Assembly (NCBI RefSeq): GCF_014750655.1
Contig: NZ_JABBXD010000001.1
Span: 233,102-297,101 of the forward strand
DNA: 64,000 nt
Reading direction: 5' to 3'
Source: Salinimonas profundi
GTDB taxonomy: Bacteria > Pseudomonadota > Gammaproteobacteria > Enterobacterales > Alteromonadaceae
Of this stretch, positions 26,432-39,733 are shown in pieces. Under the pieces are notes generated by a model that saw only the letters and a program-made list of their open reading frames with translations, had not been told where the DNA came from and did not search any database. The number at the start of each line of letters is the position of its first letter. The stretch's first letter is position 1. The position numbers and the translations under genes are program-made.

Positions 26432-27550
26432 TCACTCCATTGCCCAATAGCCCTTATTAATAAGTGTAGCTAAAAGGTCGAATATTGTACAGTCCGGGTT
26501 GTCCGCCAGCGAAGCGGGGAGGGGCTGTCCGGCAAAGTTAGCCAGCATCATTTCTGTGTGCTTTTCCTGACATTGAAACGCTTCACCGTTGACGTAAAAA
26601 GTGAAAGGATCGCTGGTATGAGCATAGACGGGCCGGCACCCCGGGGCGGGTAAGATAGCGCATCCTTGATGAAGGTTAGCCACAACGTCGCTGCGGTTCA
26701 CCAATTCATCAGGTACATCCTCAGGCAGGTATTGGTTGCTCAGAAAGCGGAGAAGGGCAGTATTACATGCGTCTGTTTCCAGCGCATTTTTTATCATTGC
26801 TTTAAGCTGGCAGAGATCTGCATCACTCACCAGAGCCGCATCGGATGTGGCCGCACGCATCGGGTCAGTGTACCGGATATTCTTAAGGTCGCTTTCATCA
26901 AACATGTCAGGCAGAACATCGAATAACTGTGACTGGTCTGGTGCTCGAAAACCGACAGAGTAGGTAAGACAATCTTCCAGTGCAATACCGTCGTGGGGCC
27001 ATCCGGGCGGAATATAGAGCACATCACCAGGCTTGAGCACAGTATCTATGACCGGTTCAAAAGCCTCTATTTGTGCCAGCAAGGGGTGTGGGAATTGGGT
27101 CTCATAGTTACCCGGCTCGCCGACTTTCCAGTGTCTTTGTCCCTTTCCCTGAAGCAGAAAGACATCATACTGGTCAAGGTGGGGACCAACGCCGGCCCCG
27201 GCGTTGGCAAAACTGATCATTAAATCATCCATACGCCAGTGTGGAATAAATGAGAACGCGCGCATCAAGTCGCTGGCGTCTTCAAGATACTTGTCTACTC
27301 CCTGAACCAATAATGTCCACTTACCCGTGCATAAAGGGGCAAAATCCTCAAACGGGCCTTGCGTTACCTGCCATGTCCCTTCGACATTCTGAATGATTCT
27401 GCTATCAACGTCATCGTCTTCACTAAGGCCCGCAAGATCATGCTCATCCAGAAAGTCGGTAAAATCCGTAAATGCCTGTCTGAGAACGACGGGTTTTTTC
27501 TGCCAGTAAGTTGAGAGAAATTCGTTGATGTCAAAGTTGACTTTTTGCAA
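26432..27550 (-). CDS. roxA: Ribosomal protein uL16 3-hydroxylase (JmjC/cupin oxygenase)
   Basis: 372 residues, an Fe(II)/2-oxoglutarate oxygenase of the YcfD/RoxA group, which hydroxylates an arginine of ribosomal protein uL16 (L16). The iron ligands are seen as H124 and D126 in GPHLDQYDVFLLQGKGQRHW and H186 in PPGWPHDGIALEDCLTYSVG. The N-terminus (FLSTYWQKKPVVLRQAF) and the C-terminal winged-helix region fit the family. The start appears to be a TTG codon at 27550, since no ATG or GTG gives the full N-terminus. It is on the same strand as purB, the cyclase and the GNAT gene. Confidence 0.9.
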   Translation of the reverse strand: MQKVNFDINEFLSTYWQKKPVVLRQAFTDFTDFLDEHDLAGLSEDDDVDSRIIQNVEGTWQVTQGPFEDFAPLCTGKWTLLVQGVDKYLEDASDLMRAFSFIPHWRMDDLMISFANAGAGVGPHLDQYDVFLLQGKGQRHWKVGEPGNYETQFPHPLLAQIEAFEPVIDTVLKPGDVLYIPPGWPHDGIALEDCLTYSVGFRAPDQSQLFDVLPDMFDESDLKNIRYTDPMRAATSDAALVSDADLCQLKAMIKNALETDACNTALLRFLSNQYLPEDVPDELVNRSDVVANLHQGCAILPAPGCRPVYAHTSDPFTFYVNGEAFQCQEKHTEMMLANFAGQPLPASLADNPDCTIFDLLATLINKGYWAME

Positions 27551-27653
27551 GGCTGATATCCGTAAGATTAAAAGGCAGAGTGTACCAAAACCTTTCGATG
27601 CACAGGCAACAAATTAAGGCGCGTCAGGTCGTTTTGTCACTAAAGCCAGGTTG

Positions 27654-28460
27654 TCAGCTTATTTCAGACATTAAGCGGCGCGTCACCGGGCAAACAGAGA
27701 TGGTGCCCGGAATCGTTGCTTGCTCCAGACAAGCGGCACAATTTACTGTATTGCCCCAGACATCCAGATGCTTATTAAATCGCCCCAGACTATCAACGAT
27801 TATCGGTCCCGTAGCGATACCGATACGCAATTGCAGCACCAGTTCGTATTGTATAGCCAGCGATTCAGTAACGCTGAGTATTGCGTGCGCAAAGTCAATA
27901 CTGTTTCGAACGTGACGCCGGTCTGACTGGTTAGCAAAAGACAGACTTTCACAGGAAGAGTCTATGCCGCTCACAGCCAGATAGCCGTCACCGGTTGTCT
28001 TAATTTTCTGAATACCATAATGCAGACATTGTGTGTCCAGTTGCCAAAACAGTGCGTCCAACAGGTTAACAGTGACAGCATCGCCTAATTGCCTGCACAG
28101 CTTTTTATAACCCGCCAGGTCAGCAAAAATGACGGTAGCATTGTGTAAAAAAAGGCGCTGTGGTTGGCATACTGAAACGTGGGGCGCCGCCATCGTTATC
28201 TGTGGATATTCAGTCGGTCCAGTCATTTTGCGTGCAGATAAAGGCGTGTCCGGGGAACCGAAATAACGCCGGTGAATAATCGAGCCTGATATAACGCAAA
28301 GCCAGATAAGTGCCAGCCACGGCATGATAAAGCTGAGGGGCGCATTTACAATTAGCAGCATCAAGGTCAGGACTGAGGCAGCGACGATGTAATGCTGATG
28401 GTTACGAAGACTCGCCTTTAGCTGGCGAGCAAATAGAGTGGATTGTATCTGTAAGTTCAT
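27654..28460 (-). CDS. Membrane-anchored class III nucleotidyl cyclase
   Basis: 268 residues. Two N-terminal hydrophobic helices (about residues 23-60) are followed by a cyclase homology domain. Both metal-binding aspartates are present: D114 in VIFADLAGYKK and D158 in KTTGDGYLAVSG. The domain should make cAMP or cGMP from ATP or GTP. The C-terminus ends soon after GTISVCPVTRRLM, shorter than usual, with the last strands of the fold missing, and no continuation in another frame was found. It sits 61 bp after purB, an AMP-synthesis gene, on the same strand. Activity is uncertain because of the short end. Confidence 0.8.
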   Translation of the reverse strand: MNLQIQSTLFARQLKASLRNHQHYIVAASVLTLMLLIVNAPLSFIMPWLALIWLCVISGSIIHRRYFGSPDTPLSARKMTGPTEYPQITMAAPHVSVCQPQRLFLHNATVIFADLAGYKKLCRQLGDAVTVNLLDALFWQLDTQCLHYGIQKIKTTGDGYLAVSGIDSSCESLSFANQSDRRHVRNSIDFAHAILSVTESLAIQYELVLQLRIGIATGPIIVDSLGRFNKHLDVWGNTVNCAACLEQATIPGTISVCPVTRRLMSEIS

Positions 28461-28521
28461 GGCGACTAGTCATACCGGCGAAAGAAAATAGTTCCGCCGG
28501 TATAAGTATCGCCCGAAACGA

Positions 28522-29910
<1,389 letters not shown>

Positions 29911-30540
29911 TCAACTATTGATTAATTTAAGTGCCTGCGAAGCACTTCCTACAATGCGTTTACGATTAAACAAAATCTGACGGCGTCGTCCGCCCATCTG
30001 GCGCCACATTACCGCCGCCCTGACACCGGCCAGTAATAACGCGCGAACTCGTTGCTGATTGACAGGCTGGCGCAGGTGATCAGGGTTACCCGCTACCTGA
30101 ATGCGTGGTGCCAGCGGGCTGATGATATCGGAATATATACTGGCCAGCGATCCGGCAATCTGACTGTCTTCAAAACTAACATGGGCGAGCTGACGCTGGA
30201 CGTGAGAAATCCGGTTTCCCAGTTCTGCCAGCGCATCAGGTTTTGCCGCCAGTTTTCGTTCAAGGCCAAGCAGGCTGGCGATATAGCGGGTCAGCTCGGT
30301 ATCTTTTGACGTAGACTTGTCAGATAATTGTGCCAGCAGTGTCTGATAACCGATTTTAAGGTTATCCAGACTGCCGAACACATGCTGTGGACTTTCCGGA
30401 TCGGTAACCAGAATGCTCGACAGACTGGCCTCAAAAGCAACGCTATCGACGCTGCCGTTGCGAGCAACCTGCTTAACCAGTGCCGCAGCCTGACATACGC
30501 CGGCAAGCGCAAGATACTGTTCTATTTTCGGTTCTATCAT
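29911..30540 (-). CDS. hflD: High-frequency lysogenisation protein HflD
   Basis: 209 residues from ATG 30540. This start overlaps the mnmA stop (TGATG) and matches the family N-terminus (EQYLALAGVCQAAALVKQVA), while the longer reading frame to 30579 lies inside mnmA. All-helical DUF489 protein, peripheral at the inner membrane; in E. coli it interacts with phage lambda CII. Its role outside phage is unclear. The coupled mnmA-hflD-purB order is conserved in gammaproteobacteria and confirms the name. Confidence 0.93.
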   Translation of the reverse strand: MIEPKIEQYLALAGVCQAAALVKQVARNGSVDSVAFEASLSSILVTDPESPQHVFGSLDNLKIGYQTLLAQLSDKSTSKDTELTRYIASLLGLERKLAAKPDALAELGNRISHVQRQLAHVSFEDSQIAGSLASIYSDIISPLAPRIQVAGNPDHLRQPVNQQRVRALLLAGVRAAVMWRQMGGRRRQILFNRKRIVGSASQALKLINS

Positions 30541-31685
30541 CAGCGAATATAACTCTCGATAATGGCGCCACCCAAACACACCTCGTCCTGATAAAAGACG
30601 GCGGACTGTCCGGGAGTAACTGCTTTTTGCGGCTCATCAAATATTACGCGAACGGTATCGTCTCCCGCTGGTGTGACTGTGCAGGGAATATCATGCTGAC
30701 GATAACGGGTTTTGACCGCTGCGCGAATCGGGCCGGTCAGAGGCTGACGGCTTACCCAGTGCAGTTGGTTGGCGACTAGTCCATCAGAATAAAGCCGCGG
30801 ATGATCAGCACCCTGGCCAACGATCAAAACATTGCGCTGGACATCTTTGTCGACCACATACCAGGGTTCATCACCATAGTCTGCCAGCCCGCCGATATGC
30901 AAGCCTTTGCGTTGTCCTAACGTATGGTACATCAGGCCTTCGTGAGTACCGATTTCCTCACCTTCCGCGGTTTCAATTTTGCCGGGTTGTGCAGGCAGGT
31001 AGCGCGCCAGAAAATCTTTGAATTTGCGCTCGCCAATAAAACAGATGCCAGTAGAATCTTTTTTATCAGCGGTGACCAGACCTTGTGACTCAGCAATACG
31101 TCTGACTTCAGGCTTTTCGAGTTCGCCGACGGGAAACAGCGTTTTTGAAATATGCGCTTCGCTTAAGGTGTAGAGGAAGTAGCTCTGGTCTTTATTGTTG
31201 TCCAGGCCGCGCAGCATCTGCCACTTTCCATCCACAAGCCGACGCTGAACGTAGTGGCCCGTTGCAATAAAGTCGGCGCCAAGGTCCTCGGCGGCAAACT
31301 CCAGGAACGCCTTAAATTTGATTTCCTTATTGCACATGATGTCCGGGTTAGGCGTGCGACCCGCTTTGTATTCAGCAAGAAAGTACTCAAAGACATTATC
31401 CCAGTATTCAGCGGCAAAATTAATCGTATGCAGATAAATGCCCAGTTTATCAGCAACGGCCTGTGCATCGGCCAAATCATCTGCCGCTGCGCAATACTCA
31501 TCGTTGTCGTCTTCTTCCCAGTTCTTCATAAACAGGCCTTCAACCTGATAGCCCTGTTGCTGTAACAGGTAGGCTGAAACCGACGAGTCGACGCCGCCGG
31601 ACATACCGACGATCACTTTTTGCTGCGCAGGAGGACGCTGGGATGCTACTGGATTGGTCACCGTATTCTCTTTACTCATCATCAT
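30540..31685 (-). CDS. mnmA: tRNA-specific 2-thiouridylase MnmA
   Basis: 381 residues. It thiolates U34 of Glu, Gln and Lys tRNAs, using ATP and sulfur relayed from IscS through Tus proteins. The PP-loop GMSGGVDSS (27-35) is present. The catalytic cysteines are in [15 protein letters not shown] and [19 protein letters not shown]. Three ATG codons in a row (31685, 31682, 31679) make the exact start uncertain by two residues. The stop overlaps hflD. About 95 bp separate it from rluE, on the same strand. Confidence 0.97.
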   Translation of the reverse strand: MMMSKENTVTNPVASQRPPAQQKVIVGMSGGVDSSVSAYLLQQQGYQVEGLFMKNWEEDDNDEYCAAADDLADAQAVADKLGIYLHTINFAAEYWDNVFEYFLAEYKAGRTPNPDIMCNKEIKFKAFLEFAAEDLGADFIATGHYVQRRLVDGKWQMLRGLDNNKDQSYFLYTLSEAHISKTLFPVGELEKPEVRRIAESQGLVTADKKDSTGICFIGERKFKDFLARYLPAQPGKIETAEGEEIGTHEGLMYHTLGQRKGLHIGGLADYGDEPWYVVDKDVQRNVLIVGQGADHPRLYSDGLVANQLHWVSRQPLTGPIRAAVKTRYRQHDIPCTVTPAGDDTVRVIFDEPQKAVTPGQSAVFYQDEVCLGGAIIESYIR

Positions 31686-31779
31686 GTCTGTTGGAGGTCG
31701 CGGATTCTAACAAAAAATACCGTTTAAAGCACGGCTTTCGGGCTATCTCAGTGGGGATCGCCGTCGCTGAATTCAACCG

Positions 31780-32331
31780 TTATCGATCCAGTTTCAGAAA
31801 GCTACCGTTCTCGATTCCGTCAATGGTCCAGCTGCCTACGCGATAGCGGATCAGTCTGAGGGTGGGGAAGCCTACATGAGCGGTCATTCGCCGGACTTGC
31901 CGGTTGCGCCCTTCACTGATGGTGATGCTAAGCCATGACGTAGGAATGTGCTGCCTGAAACGCACAGGCGGATGCCGCTCCCATAATGCAGGTTCATCAA
32001 TGCGTTTGACCTTAGCCGGCCGCGTGGGACCATCCTTAAGCGTTATGCCCTGACATAGCTGTTTTATGGCAAGGTCATCGATCTCTCCCTCGACCTGGGC
32101 GTAATAGGTTTTGCTGGTTTTTTCAGCCGGGTTAGCGAGTTTGTGCTGCAATTTCCCATCGTTGGTAAGTACCAGTAGTCCTTCAGAATCACGGTCAAGA
32201 CGTCCCGCTGGATAGACATCCGGGACATCAATATAGTCTTTAAGCGTTGCCCGCCCATCACCGTCGGTAAACTGTGACAGCACATTGAAGGGCTTATTAA
32301 ATAGCACCACACAGGATGGCTTTTTGGTCAT
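31780..32331 (-). CDS. rluE: 23S rRNA pseudouridine synthase, RluE type
   Basis: 183 residues, short because there is no N-terminal S4 domain, as in RluE. The catalytic Asp is in [19 protein letters not shown], and the RsuA-family segment [23 protein letters not shown] follows. E. coli RluE modifies U2457 in 23S rRNA. ATG at 32331 has CGGAG upstream with good spacing. It is divergent from the icd gene. Confidence 0.9.
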   Translation of the reverse strand: MTKKPSCVVLFNKPFNVLSQFTDGDGRATLKDYIDVPDVYPAGRLDRDSEGLLVLTNDGKLQHKLANPAEKTSKTYYAQVEGEIDDLAIKQLCQGITLKDGPTRPAKVKRIDEPALWERHPPVRFRQHIPTSWLSITISEGRNRQVRRMTAHVGFPTLRLIRYRVGSWTIDGIENGSFLKLDR

Positions 32332-32706
32332 TTAAGACTCCGGAGCATTGTAAAATATTGGCGTTAATGACCAGCAGTGTATCGAAAGCGAGGCCCATAT
32401 GTCTGTTTGTGAATGGTCAAACCATCGCCGGTCAATTACAATCGAATGATCCTTGACCAGCATGTAATGGTAAGACTTGTAAGTAAAATATTCGTCCATA
32501 TACTATTGAGCGCGGCATGTATTGCTCGGGTATCTGACTGTCATTTTTTGCTTGCTGGTCATGGGTCGAGTCGGGCGTTAACAGCGTTTAGCCCTGCAAC
32601 AATATTACCATGCCTGTCGAGGCGGGGGACGAATTTTTGTCAATTTCATCTTTCGTATTCAACGGATTAAAACGGTACGGACGTACCGAAAACATTGAGG
32701 TATATA
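32332..32706. other. Divergent intergenic region rluE/icd
   Basis: 375 bp. An open frame at 32413-32670 has no family features, no ribosome binding site and low-quality composition, so it is not called. The region should carry the icd promoter. I see no convincing HexR box or riboswitch. Confidence 0.5.
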
Positions 32707-34929
<2,223 letters not shown>

Positions 34930-34945
34930 TCCTGAAACACACAGC

Positions 34946-34975
34946 AAAAACCCGGCAACAGCCGGGTTTTTTTTA
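34946..34975 (+). terminator. Rho-independent terminator after icd
   Basis: CCCGGC-AACA-GCCGGG hairpin (34951-34966) followed by eight T residues. Confidence 0.88.
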
Positions 34976-35545
34976 GTGTACGGACGTCTCTGACACTTTC
35001 GATGTGCTACGGTCAAAGCACTTACATGCCCTGAAAGCGGTCAACTAAGCGCTTCACGAGTCTTACAGGCTGCATCCAATGATTGCGGGTGGGATACTCG
35101 TTAAGTATGCAGTCAGGTGTTGTCCCGGCCTTTGTAATCACCATGCATTTACACAAAGGGCCTGAAAGGGTAAACCCTGGCAGATAACTTAGCCATCAAT
35201 CATGTACCTGATTTACCGCTTTGGAACTAAAAATCAGCGTTGTTAGTGAAATGGGATGCTTTGCCGCGAAGCAGGGCAGTAGTTTTCACCGTGTCGATAA
35301 TTAAAACACAGATACGCTTGTAGCCCGAAAGGCGCACGTAGGGATAAAGCGGAAAATTACGCCTCAGTTAATCGCAAACACGGGAAAGATAATTACACGC
35401 GCTGTGGCATTCGTTGTCTGTACTTACGCGTCAAATAGGAGTAAATAACGACGCGTGCTGCGGTTAAAAAGTGTAAGTGATAAGAGGTAGGCAGATACCT
35501 GTTTAAATTAGATGTTTGGAGTAAAAAAAGATTTTGAAACAGACA
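34976..35545. other. 570-bp gene-free stretch between icd and cspD
   Basis: No open frame with coding character on either strand. It contains an imperfect hairpin (GGCCTTTGT at 35127-35135 with ACAAAGGGCC at 35153-35162) and several GC-rich stem-like segments around 35330-35370. It may be a decayed gene, or it may encode a small RNA; neither can be shown here. Confidence 0.4.
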
Positions 35546-35586
35546 TAAAAAAGCTTTTACTGTTATATGCAGTAAAAGCTTTTTGG
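35546..35586 (-). terminator. Rho-independent terminator after cspD
   Basis: Two perfect 15-bp arms (35548-35562 and 35570-35584), AAAAAGCTTTTACTG and its reverse complement, with a 7-base loop. The long stem ends in a T-run on the minus strand, 17 bp after the cspD stop. Confidence 0.85.
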
Positions 35587-35602
35587 CGTTTCTTTGCGGA
35601 TT

Positions 35603-35821
35603 TTAACGCTCTGGTTCGTCCATTAAGCCGATGTTTTCAGCGTGAAGTCCTTTAGGGCCTTGCTGAACATCAAAGGTCACTTCCTGACCAGCTTTTAGAG
35701 AACGATAACCTTCCATTTGGATGGTTGAATAGTGAGCGAATATGTCTTCACCGCCATTTTCTGGCACGATGAATCCAAACCCTTTTGCGTTGTTAAACCA
35801 CTTAACTTTACCAACCGCCAT
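35603..35821 (-). CDS. cspD: Cold-shock-like protein CspD
   Basis: 72 residues, one cold-shock OB-fold. RNP1 is KGFGFIV and RNP2-like is DIFAHYS, near VKWFNNAKGFGF. The C-terminal extension (HAENIGLMDEPER) and the position divergent from clpS identify CspD rather than CspA. It binds single-stranded DNA or RNA and, in E. coli, inhibits replication in stationary phase. The clpS-side upstream region (35822-36025) is shared. Confidence 0.92.
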   Translation of the reverse strand: MAVGKVKWFNNAKGFGFIVPENGGEDIFAHYSTIQMEGYRSLKAGQEVTFDVQQGPKGLHAENIGLMDEPER

Positions 35822-36025
35822 ACTTCGACTTCCTCTTAATCCTTGAACTCACACAGTAATGCCCCCACAATAGATTTGAAGGGCAAAGTGTACAGTCATG
35901 CGTCACTTCACAACGGTACATCAGAAACTGTAGATATTTTAACCACTCAATGTCAAGCGTATTTTGAAGAATTAATCTTATTAAAAAATTCTGCGTAATA
36001 TACGCTTAAGCACTATCCTATTACT

Positions 36026-36346
36026 ATGAGCAAAGACAACGCGATCAGTATTGAAAGAGAAAAACTCAGAGAAGCGCAGCGTAAGAAGACGCAACCGCCT
36101 CCCATGTATAAAGTGTTGTTAAACAACGATGACTACACGCCTATGGATTTTGTCGTCGAGGTACTCACACGTTTTTTTAATTTGGATTCGGAGAAGGCCA
36201 ATCAGATTATGTTGACCGTACATTATCAGGGGAAGGCAGTCTGTGGCATTTTCACTGCAGAAATTGCTGAGACAAAGGTCATGCAGGTCAATCAGTACGC
36301 AAGAAAGAATCAACATCCGCTTATGTGCACCATGGAACCGGCGTAG
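36026..36346 (+). CDS. clpS: ATP-dependent Clp protease adaptor ClpS
   Basis: 106 residues. The family core [20 protein letters not shown] and the segment [20 protein letters not shown] are clear. ClpS binds N-terminal Leu, Phe, Tyr and Trp and passes these N-degron substrates to ClpAP. It is 27 bp upstream of clpA and surely co-transcribed. The enzymes that create such N-termini, Aat and Bpt, are encoded 3 kb away. Confidence 0.97.
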   Translation: MSKDNAISIEREKLREAQRKKTQPPPMYKVLLNNDDYTPMDFVVEVLTRFFNLDSEKANQIMLTVHYQGKAVCGIFTAEIAETKVMQVNQYARKNQHPLMCTMEPA

Positions 36347-36373
36347 TAAGTGAATTAAATAGGGGCGAGCAAT

Positions 36374-38653
36374 ATGTTGAACAAAGAATTAGAGCAGACG
36401 TTAAACGACGCATTCGTGTTTGCCAGAGAGCATCGACACGAGTTTATGACGGTTGAACATTTGCTATTAGCATTAATGGACAATTCATCAGCGCAGGAAG
36501 CCCTCAAAGCCTGTGGCGCAGATATCGATACGATTAAAAACGAACTGATTGAGTTTGTTAAAGACACGACGCCTCTTATTCTTGAAGAACAGGTAGGCGA
36601 AAGAGAAACCCAGCCCACGCTTGGTTTTCAGCGTGTGTTGCAGCGTGCTGTATTCCACGTTCAGTCCTCAGGCCGGGATGAAGTTACCGGTGCCAATGTT
36701 CTGGTCGCTATCTTCAGCGAGCAGGAATCCCAGGCTGTATATATTCTCAAAAAATCCGACGTAACCCGTCTGGATGTTGTTAATTTCATTAGTCATGGCG
36801 TCAGTAAAGCGGATGATGAAGCGCCGGGTGCAACAGGTGAAACCAGCGAAGAAGCTGCTGAAGGGGAAGAGAGCGGCTCAGCACTTAGTAAATACGCCAC
36901 AGATCTAAACCGGCAGGCTAAAGACGGTAAGATTGATCCGCTTATTGGCCGCGATTCTGAGCTGGAAAGAACGATTCAGATTTTGTGTCGCCGTCGTAAG
37001 AATAACCCATTGCTTGTGGGCGAGGCCGGTGTGGGTAAAACAGCCATCGCTGAGGGCCTTGCTTATAGGATCGTGAAGGAAGATGTGCCGGAAGTTATTG
37101 CAAAAAGCACCGTATACTCACTTGACCTGGGAGGCTTGTTAGCCGGCACAAAATATCGTGGTGACTTTGAAAAACGGCTTAAAGCGATTTTAAAAGAGCT
37201 CAGTGCAGATGAGCATGCGATTCTGTTTATTGATGAGATACACACAATTATCGGTGCCGGCGCAGCTTCCGGTGGCGTAATGGATGCTTCTAACCTGCTT
37301 AAGCCGAAATTAAGCAGTGGTGAATTACGCTGCATCGGTTCTACCACCTTCCAGGAATATCAGGGCATTTTTGAAAAAGACCGGGCATTGGCCCGTCGTT
37401 TCCAGAAAGTCGATGTCACTGAGCCAAGTGTCAGTGATACCACCAAGATATTGCTTGGACTGAAAAACCGATACGAAGAGCACCACAGTGTTCGCTTTAC
37501 GCAAAAAGCGCTTCAGGCTGCTGCTGAATTATCCGCTAAATATATCAACGAGCGGCATTTACCCGATAAGGCCATTGATGTGATGGACGAAGCCGGTGCC
37601 AGCCAACGGTTGTTGCCACAATCTAAGCGTAAGAAAACCATCAATGTGTCTGACATTGAACAAATTATCGCGAAAATGGCCCGGATCCCGGAAAAATCGG
37701 TTTCCGCTTCAGATAAAGAAGTACTGAAAAATCTGAATCGTGATTTGAAAATGGTGGTATTCGGACAAGATAAAGCCATTGAGTCACTGACTGACGCGAT
37801 CCATTTGTCTCGCTCAGGATTGGGCAGTGAAGAAAAGCCTATCGGCAGTTTCCTGTTTGCCGGTCCTACAGGTGTAGGTAAAACAGAGGTCACTCAGCAA
37901 CTTGCTAAAATTATGGGCGTGGAACTGGTTCGCTTCGACATGTCAGAATACATGGAGCGCCATGCGGTAAGTCGTTTGATCGGCGCGCCTCCTGGCTATG
38001 TAGGCTTCGATCAGGGCGGGCTACTAACTGACGCTGTCATCAAAAATCCATACTCCGTAGTATTACTGGATGAAATGGAGAAGGCACATAGCGATATTTA
38101 CAATATTCTGTTGCAGGTGATGGACCACGGTACCCTGACGGATAATAATGGTCGCAAAGTTGATTTCAGAAATGTTGTTCTGGTAATGACAACAAATGCT
38201 GGCGTACAGGAAACGGTGCGTAAATCGATTGGCTTTAAGCAACAGGATCACAGTCACGATGCGTTGAGTGAGATCAATAAGGTATTCTCGCCAGAGTTCA
38301 GAAACCGTCTCGATGCCATCATCTGGTTTAATCACCTTGAGACCGACATCATTCTTCAGGTGGTTGATAAGTTCATTATTGAGCTTCAGGCGCAACTTGA
38401 TGTGAAAGGCGTATCATTGGATGTTACCAGTGACGCCAGGGCGTATCTGGCTGAAAAAGGTTATGATCGCTCAATGGGAGCCCGTCCGATGTCCCGGCTT
38501 ATCAAGGAAGAAATTAAGAAAGAGCTGGCTAACGAGCTTCTGTTTGGTGAATTGAGCAAAGGCGGAAGTGTCAAAGTAGATTTAGGCGATAATAAGCTGG
38601 TGTTTACGTACACGGGGGTTGAATCTCAAAAAACCCAGGCTGAATCTAACTAA
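36374..38653 (+). CDS. clpA: ATP-dependent Clp protease ATP-binding subunit ClpA
   Basis: 759 residues. The N-terminal repeat domain (1-145) docks ClpS. Two AAA+ modules follow, with Walker A GEAGVGKTA near residue 217 and GPTGVGKTE near residue 498, plus VVLLDEMEKAHSD as the second Walker B. An acidic linker (about 150-172, EAPGATGETSEEAAEGEESG) separates the N-domain from the first module. ClpA unfolds substrates into ClpP, whose gene is elsewhere. A bidirectional terminator separates it from infA. Confidence 0.97.
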   Translation: MLNKELEQTLNDAFVFAREHRHEFMTVEHLLLALMDNSSAQEALKACGADIDTIKNELIEFVKDTTPLILEEQVGERETQPTLGFQRVLQRAVFHVQSSGRDEVTGANVLVAIFSEQESQAVYILKKSDVTRLDVVNFISHGVSKADDEAPGATGETSEEAAEGEESGSALSKYATDLNRQAKDGKIDPLIGRDSELERTIQILCRRRKNNPLLVGEAGVGKTAIAEGLAYRIVKEDVPEVIAKSTVYSLDLGGLLAGTKYRGDFEKRLKAILKELSADEHAILFIDEIHTIIGAGAASGGVMDASNLLKPKLSSGELRCIGSTTFQEYQGIFEKDRALARRFQKVDVTEPSVSDTTKILLGLKNRYEEHHSVRFTQKALQAAAELSAKYINERHLPDKAIDVMDEAGASQRLLPQSKRKKTINVSDIEQIIAKMARIPEKSVSASDKEVLKNLNRDLKMVVFGQDKAIESLTDAIHLSRSGLGSEEKPIGSFLFAGPTGVGKTEVTQQLAKIMGVELVRFDMSEYMERHAVSRLIGAPPGYVGFDQGGLLTDAVIKNPYSVVLLDEMEKAHSDIYNILLQVMDHGTLTDNNGRKVDFRNVVLVMTTNAGVQETVRKSIGFKQQDHSHDALSEINKVFSPEFRNRLDAIIWFNHLETDIILQVVDKFIIELQAQLDVKGVSLDVTSDARAYLAEKGYDRSMGARPMSRLIKEEIKKELANELLFGELSKGGSVKVDLGDNKLVFTYTGVESQKTQAESN

Positions 38654-38668
38654 ACAACATGACAAGAA

Positions 38669-38699
38669 ACAAAAAACCCGGCAATTGCCGGGTTTTTTC
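38669..38699. terminator. Bidirectional rho-independent terminator clpA/infA
   Basis: AACCCGGCAATTGCCGGGTT, a perfect palindrome, flanked by A and T runs. It lies between two convergent genes. Confidence 0.88.
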
Positions 38700-38727
38700 T
38701 TATCGGTGAGATTCTTACTTACTGATA

Positions 38728-38946
38728 TTATCTTGCACGATACACAATACGACCTTTAGTCAGATCGTAGGGTGTCATCTCAACAGTGACTTTGTCACCT
38801 GTCAGAATTCGAATATAGTTTTTGCGCATTTTTCCGGAGATATGCGCAGTGACCACGTGGCCATTTTCCAGTTCAACGCGGAACATCGTGTTAGGCAGGG
38901 TATCAAGTACCACGCCTTCCATTTCAATAGAATCTTCTTTTGCCAT
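38728..38946 (-). CDS. infA: Translation initiation factor IF-1
   Basis: 72 residues, the normal length. The S1/OB-fold sequence [20 protein letters not shown], followed by [18 protein letters not shown] and [13 protein letters not shown], is that of bacterial IF-1, which occupies the A site during initiation. It lies downstream of bpt and aat on the same strand, an arrangement common in gammaproteobacteria. Confidence 0.97.
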   Translation of the reverse strand: MAKEDSIEMEGVVLDTLPNTMFRVELENGHVVTAHISGKMRKNYIRILTGDKVTVEMTPYDLTKGRIVYRAR

Positions 38947-39025
38947 GTATAGCAGTTACCTCAGTAAGTCAAAATTTTGCCGCGCAGACCTTAACCAATC
39001 TAGCCTGATAAGTAAAGGTAAAACG

Positions 39026-39733
39026 CTATTTTTTATCAAAACGATGCCAGTCGTTATTGTAAAAACGTTCATTAGGCATGAAACGGCGCTTGTAATTCAT
39101 TTTAGCACAATCATCTATCTGATAGCCCAGATAAAGATACTGCTTGTTATTCGCCTTCGCATGCAACAGTTGTTGAAGTATCATCCAGGTTCCCGGTGAA
39201 TGCTGGAGTCTGTCCGGTGCATAAAATGTGTAAAGGGCGGAATAGGCCTGATGCTCATTACCGTTATCGATACTATCAGTTACGGCGACGGCAACCAACT
39301 CATCTCCATCGTAAGCTTCCACAAACAGGGGAGACTTCCACTCACATAGTACAAAACTCTCAAATTGTTGGCGGTTGGGCGGGTACATGGAACCATCTGC
39401 GTGACGCTTGGAGATATAGCGCTCGTAAAGCGTATAATACGATTCACGCGGTGCAAAACTTAAAGAAGAAGTGAGGTGGGCATTTCGGGACAAAACACGT
39501 TTCTGGCTTCTGGATGGGGTGAATTCATCCACCAGAATTCGAATTGACTGACAGGCTGAACACGAAGGGCAGTGCGGACGATAAATTTGTGCGCCACTAC
39601 GCCTGAAACCTGCCTGAATAAGCTGACCATATCGCCATGCGAAGTTTTGGTCTTTTTCTGCAAACACCAAAAGTTGCTCGTGCTCATCCGGCAAATAGCT
39701 GCAACTGAATGTCTGGGTAATTCCGAATTTCAT
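39026..39733 (-). CDS. bpt: Aspartate/glutamate leucyltransferase
   Basis: 235 residues from ATG 39733. This start overlaps the aat stop (ATGA) and gives the family N-terminus; the longer frame to 39760 begins inside aat. It attaches Leu to N-terminal Asp or Glu, making a primary N-degron for ClpS. ATE-type motifs include YLPDEHEQLLVF, GFRRSGAQIYRPHCPSCSAC (a Cys cluster) and LYLGYQIDDCAKMNYK near the end. Older annotation calls it arginyltransferase (ate), but bacterial members of this branch use Leu. Confidence 0.93.
   Translation of the reverse strand: MKFGITQTFSCSYLPDEHEQLLVFAEKDQNFAWRYGQLIQAGFRRSGAQIYRPHCPSCSACQSIRILVDEFTPSRSQKRVLSRNAHLTSSLSFAPRESYYTLYERYISKRHADGSMYPPNRQQFESFVLCEWKSPLFVEAYDGDELVAVAVTDSIDNGNEHQAYSALYTFYAPDRLQHSPGTWMILQQLLHAKANNKQYLYLGYQIDDCAKMNYKRRFMPNERFYNNDWHRFDKK

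Noticed and set aside
27580..27653. Frameshifted continuation of the class III cyclase
   Set aside because: I read the downstream bases in the other frames and found an early stop and no cyclase-like residues.
28473..28502. TACCGGCG/CGCCGGTA hairpin between purB and the cyclase gene
   Set aside because: The stem is perfect but there is no T-run on the minus strand, so I could not call it a terminator.
32413..32670. 85-codon open frame between rluE and icd
   Set aside because: No ribosome binding site, no recognisable domain, and mixed low-quality composition; more likely non-coding promoter region.
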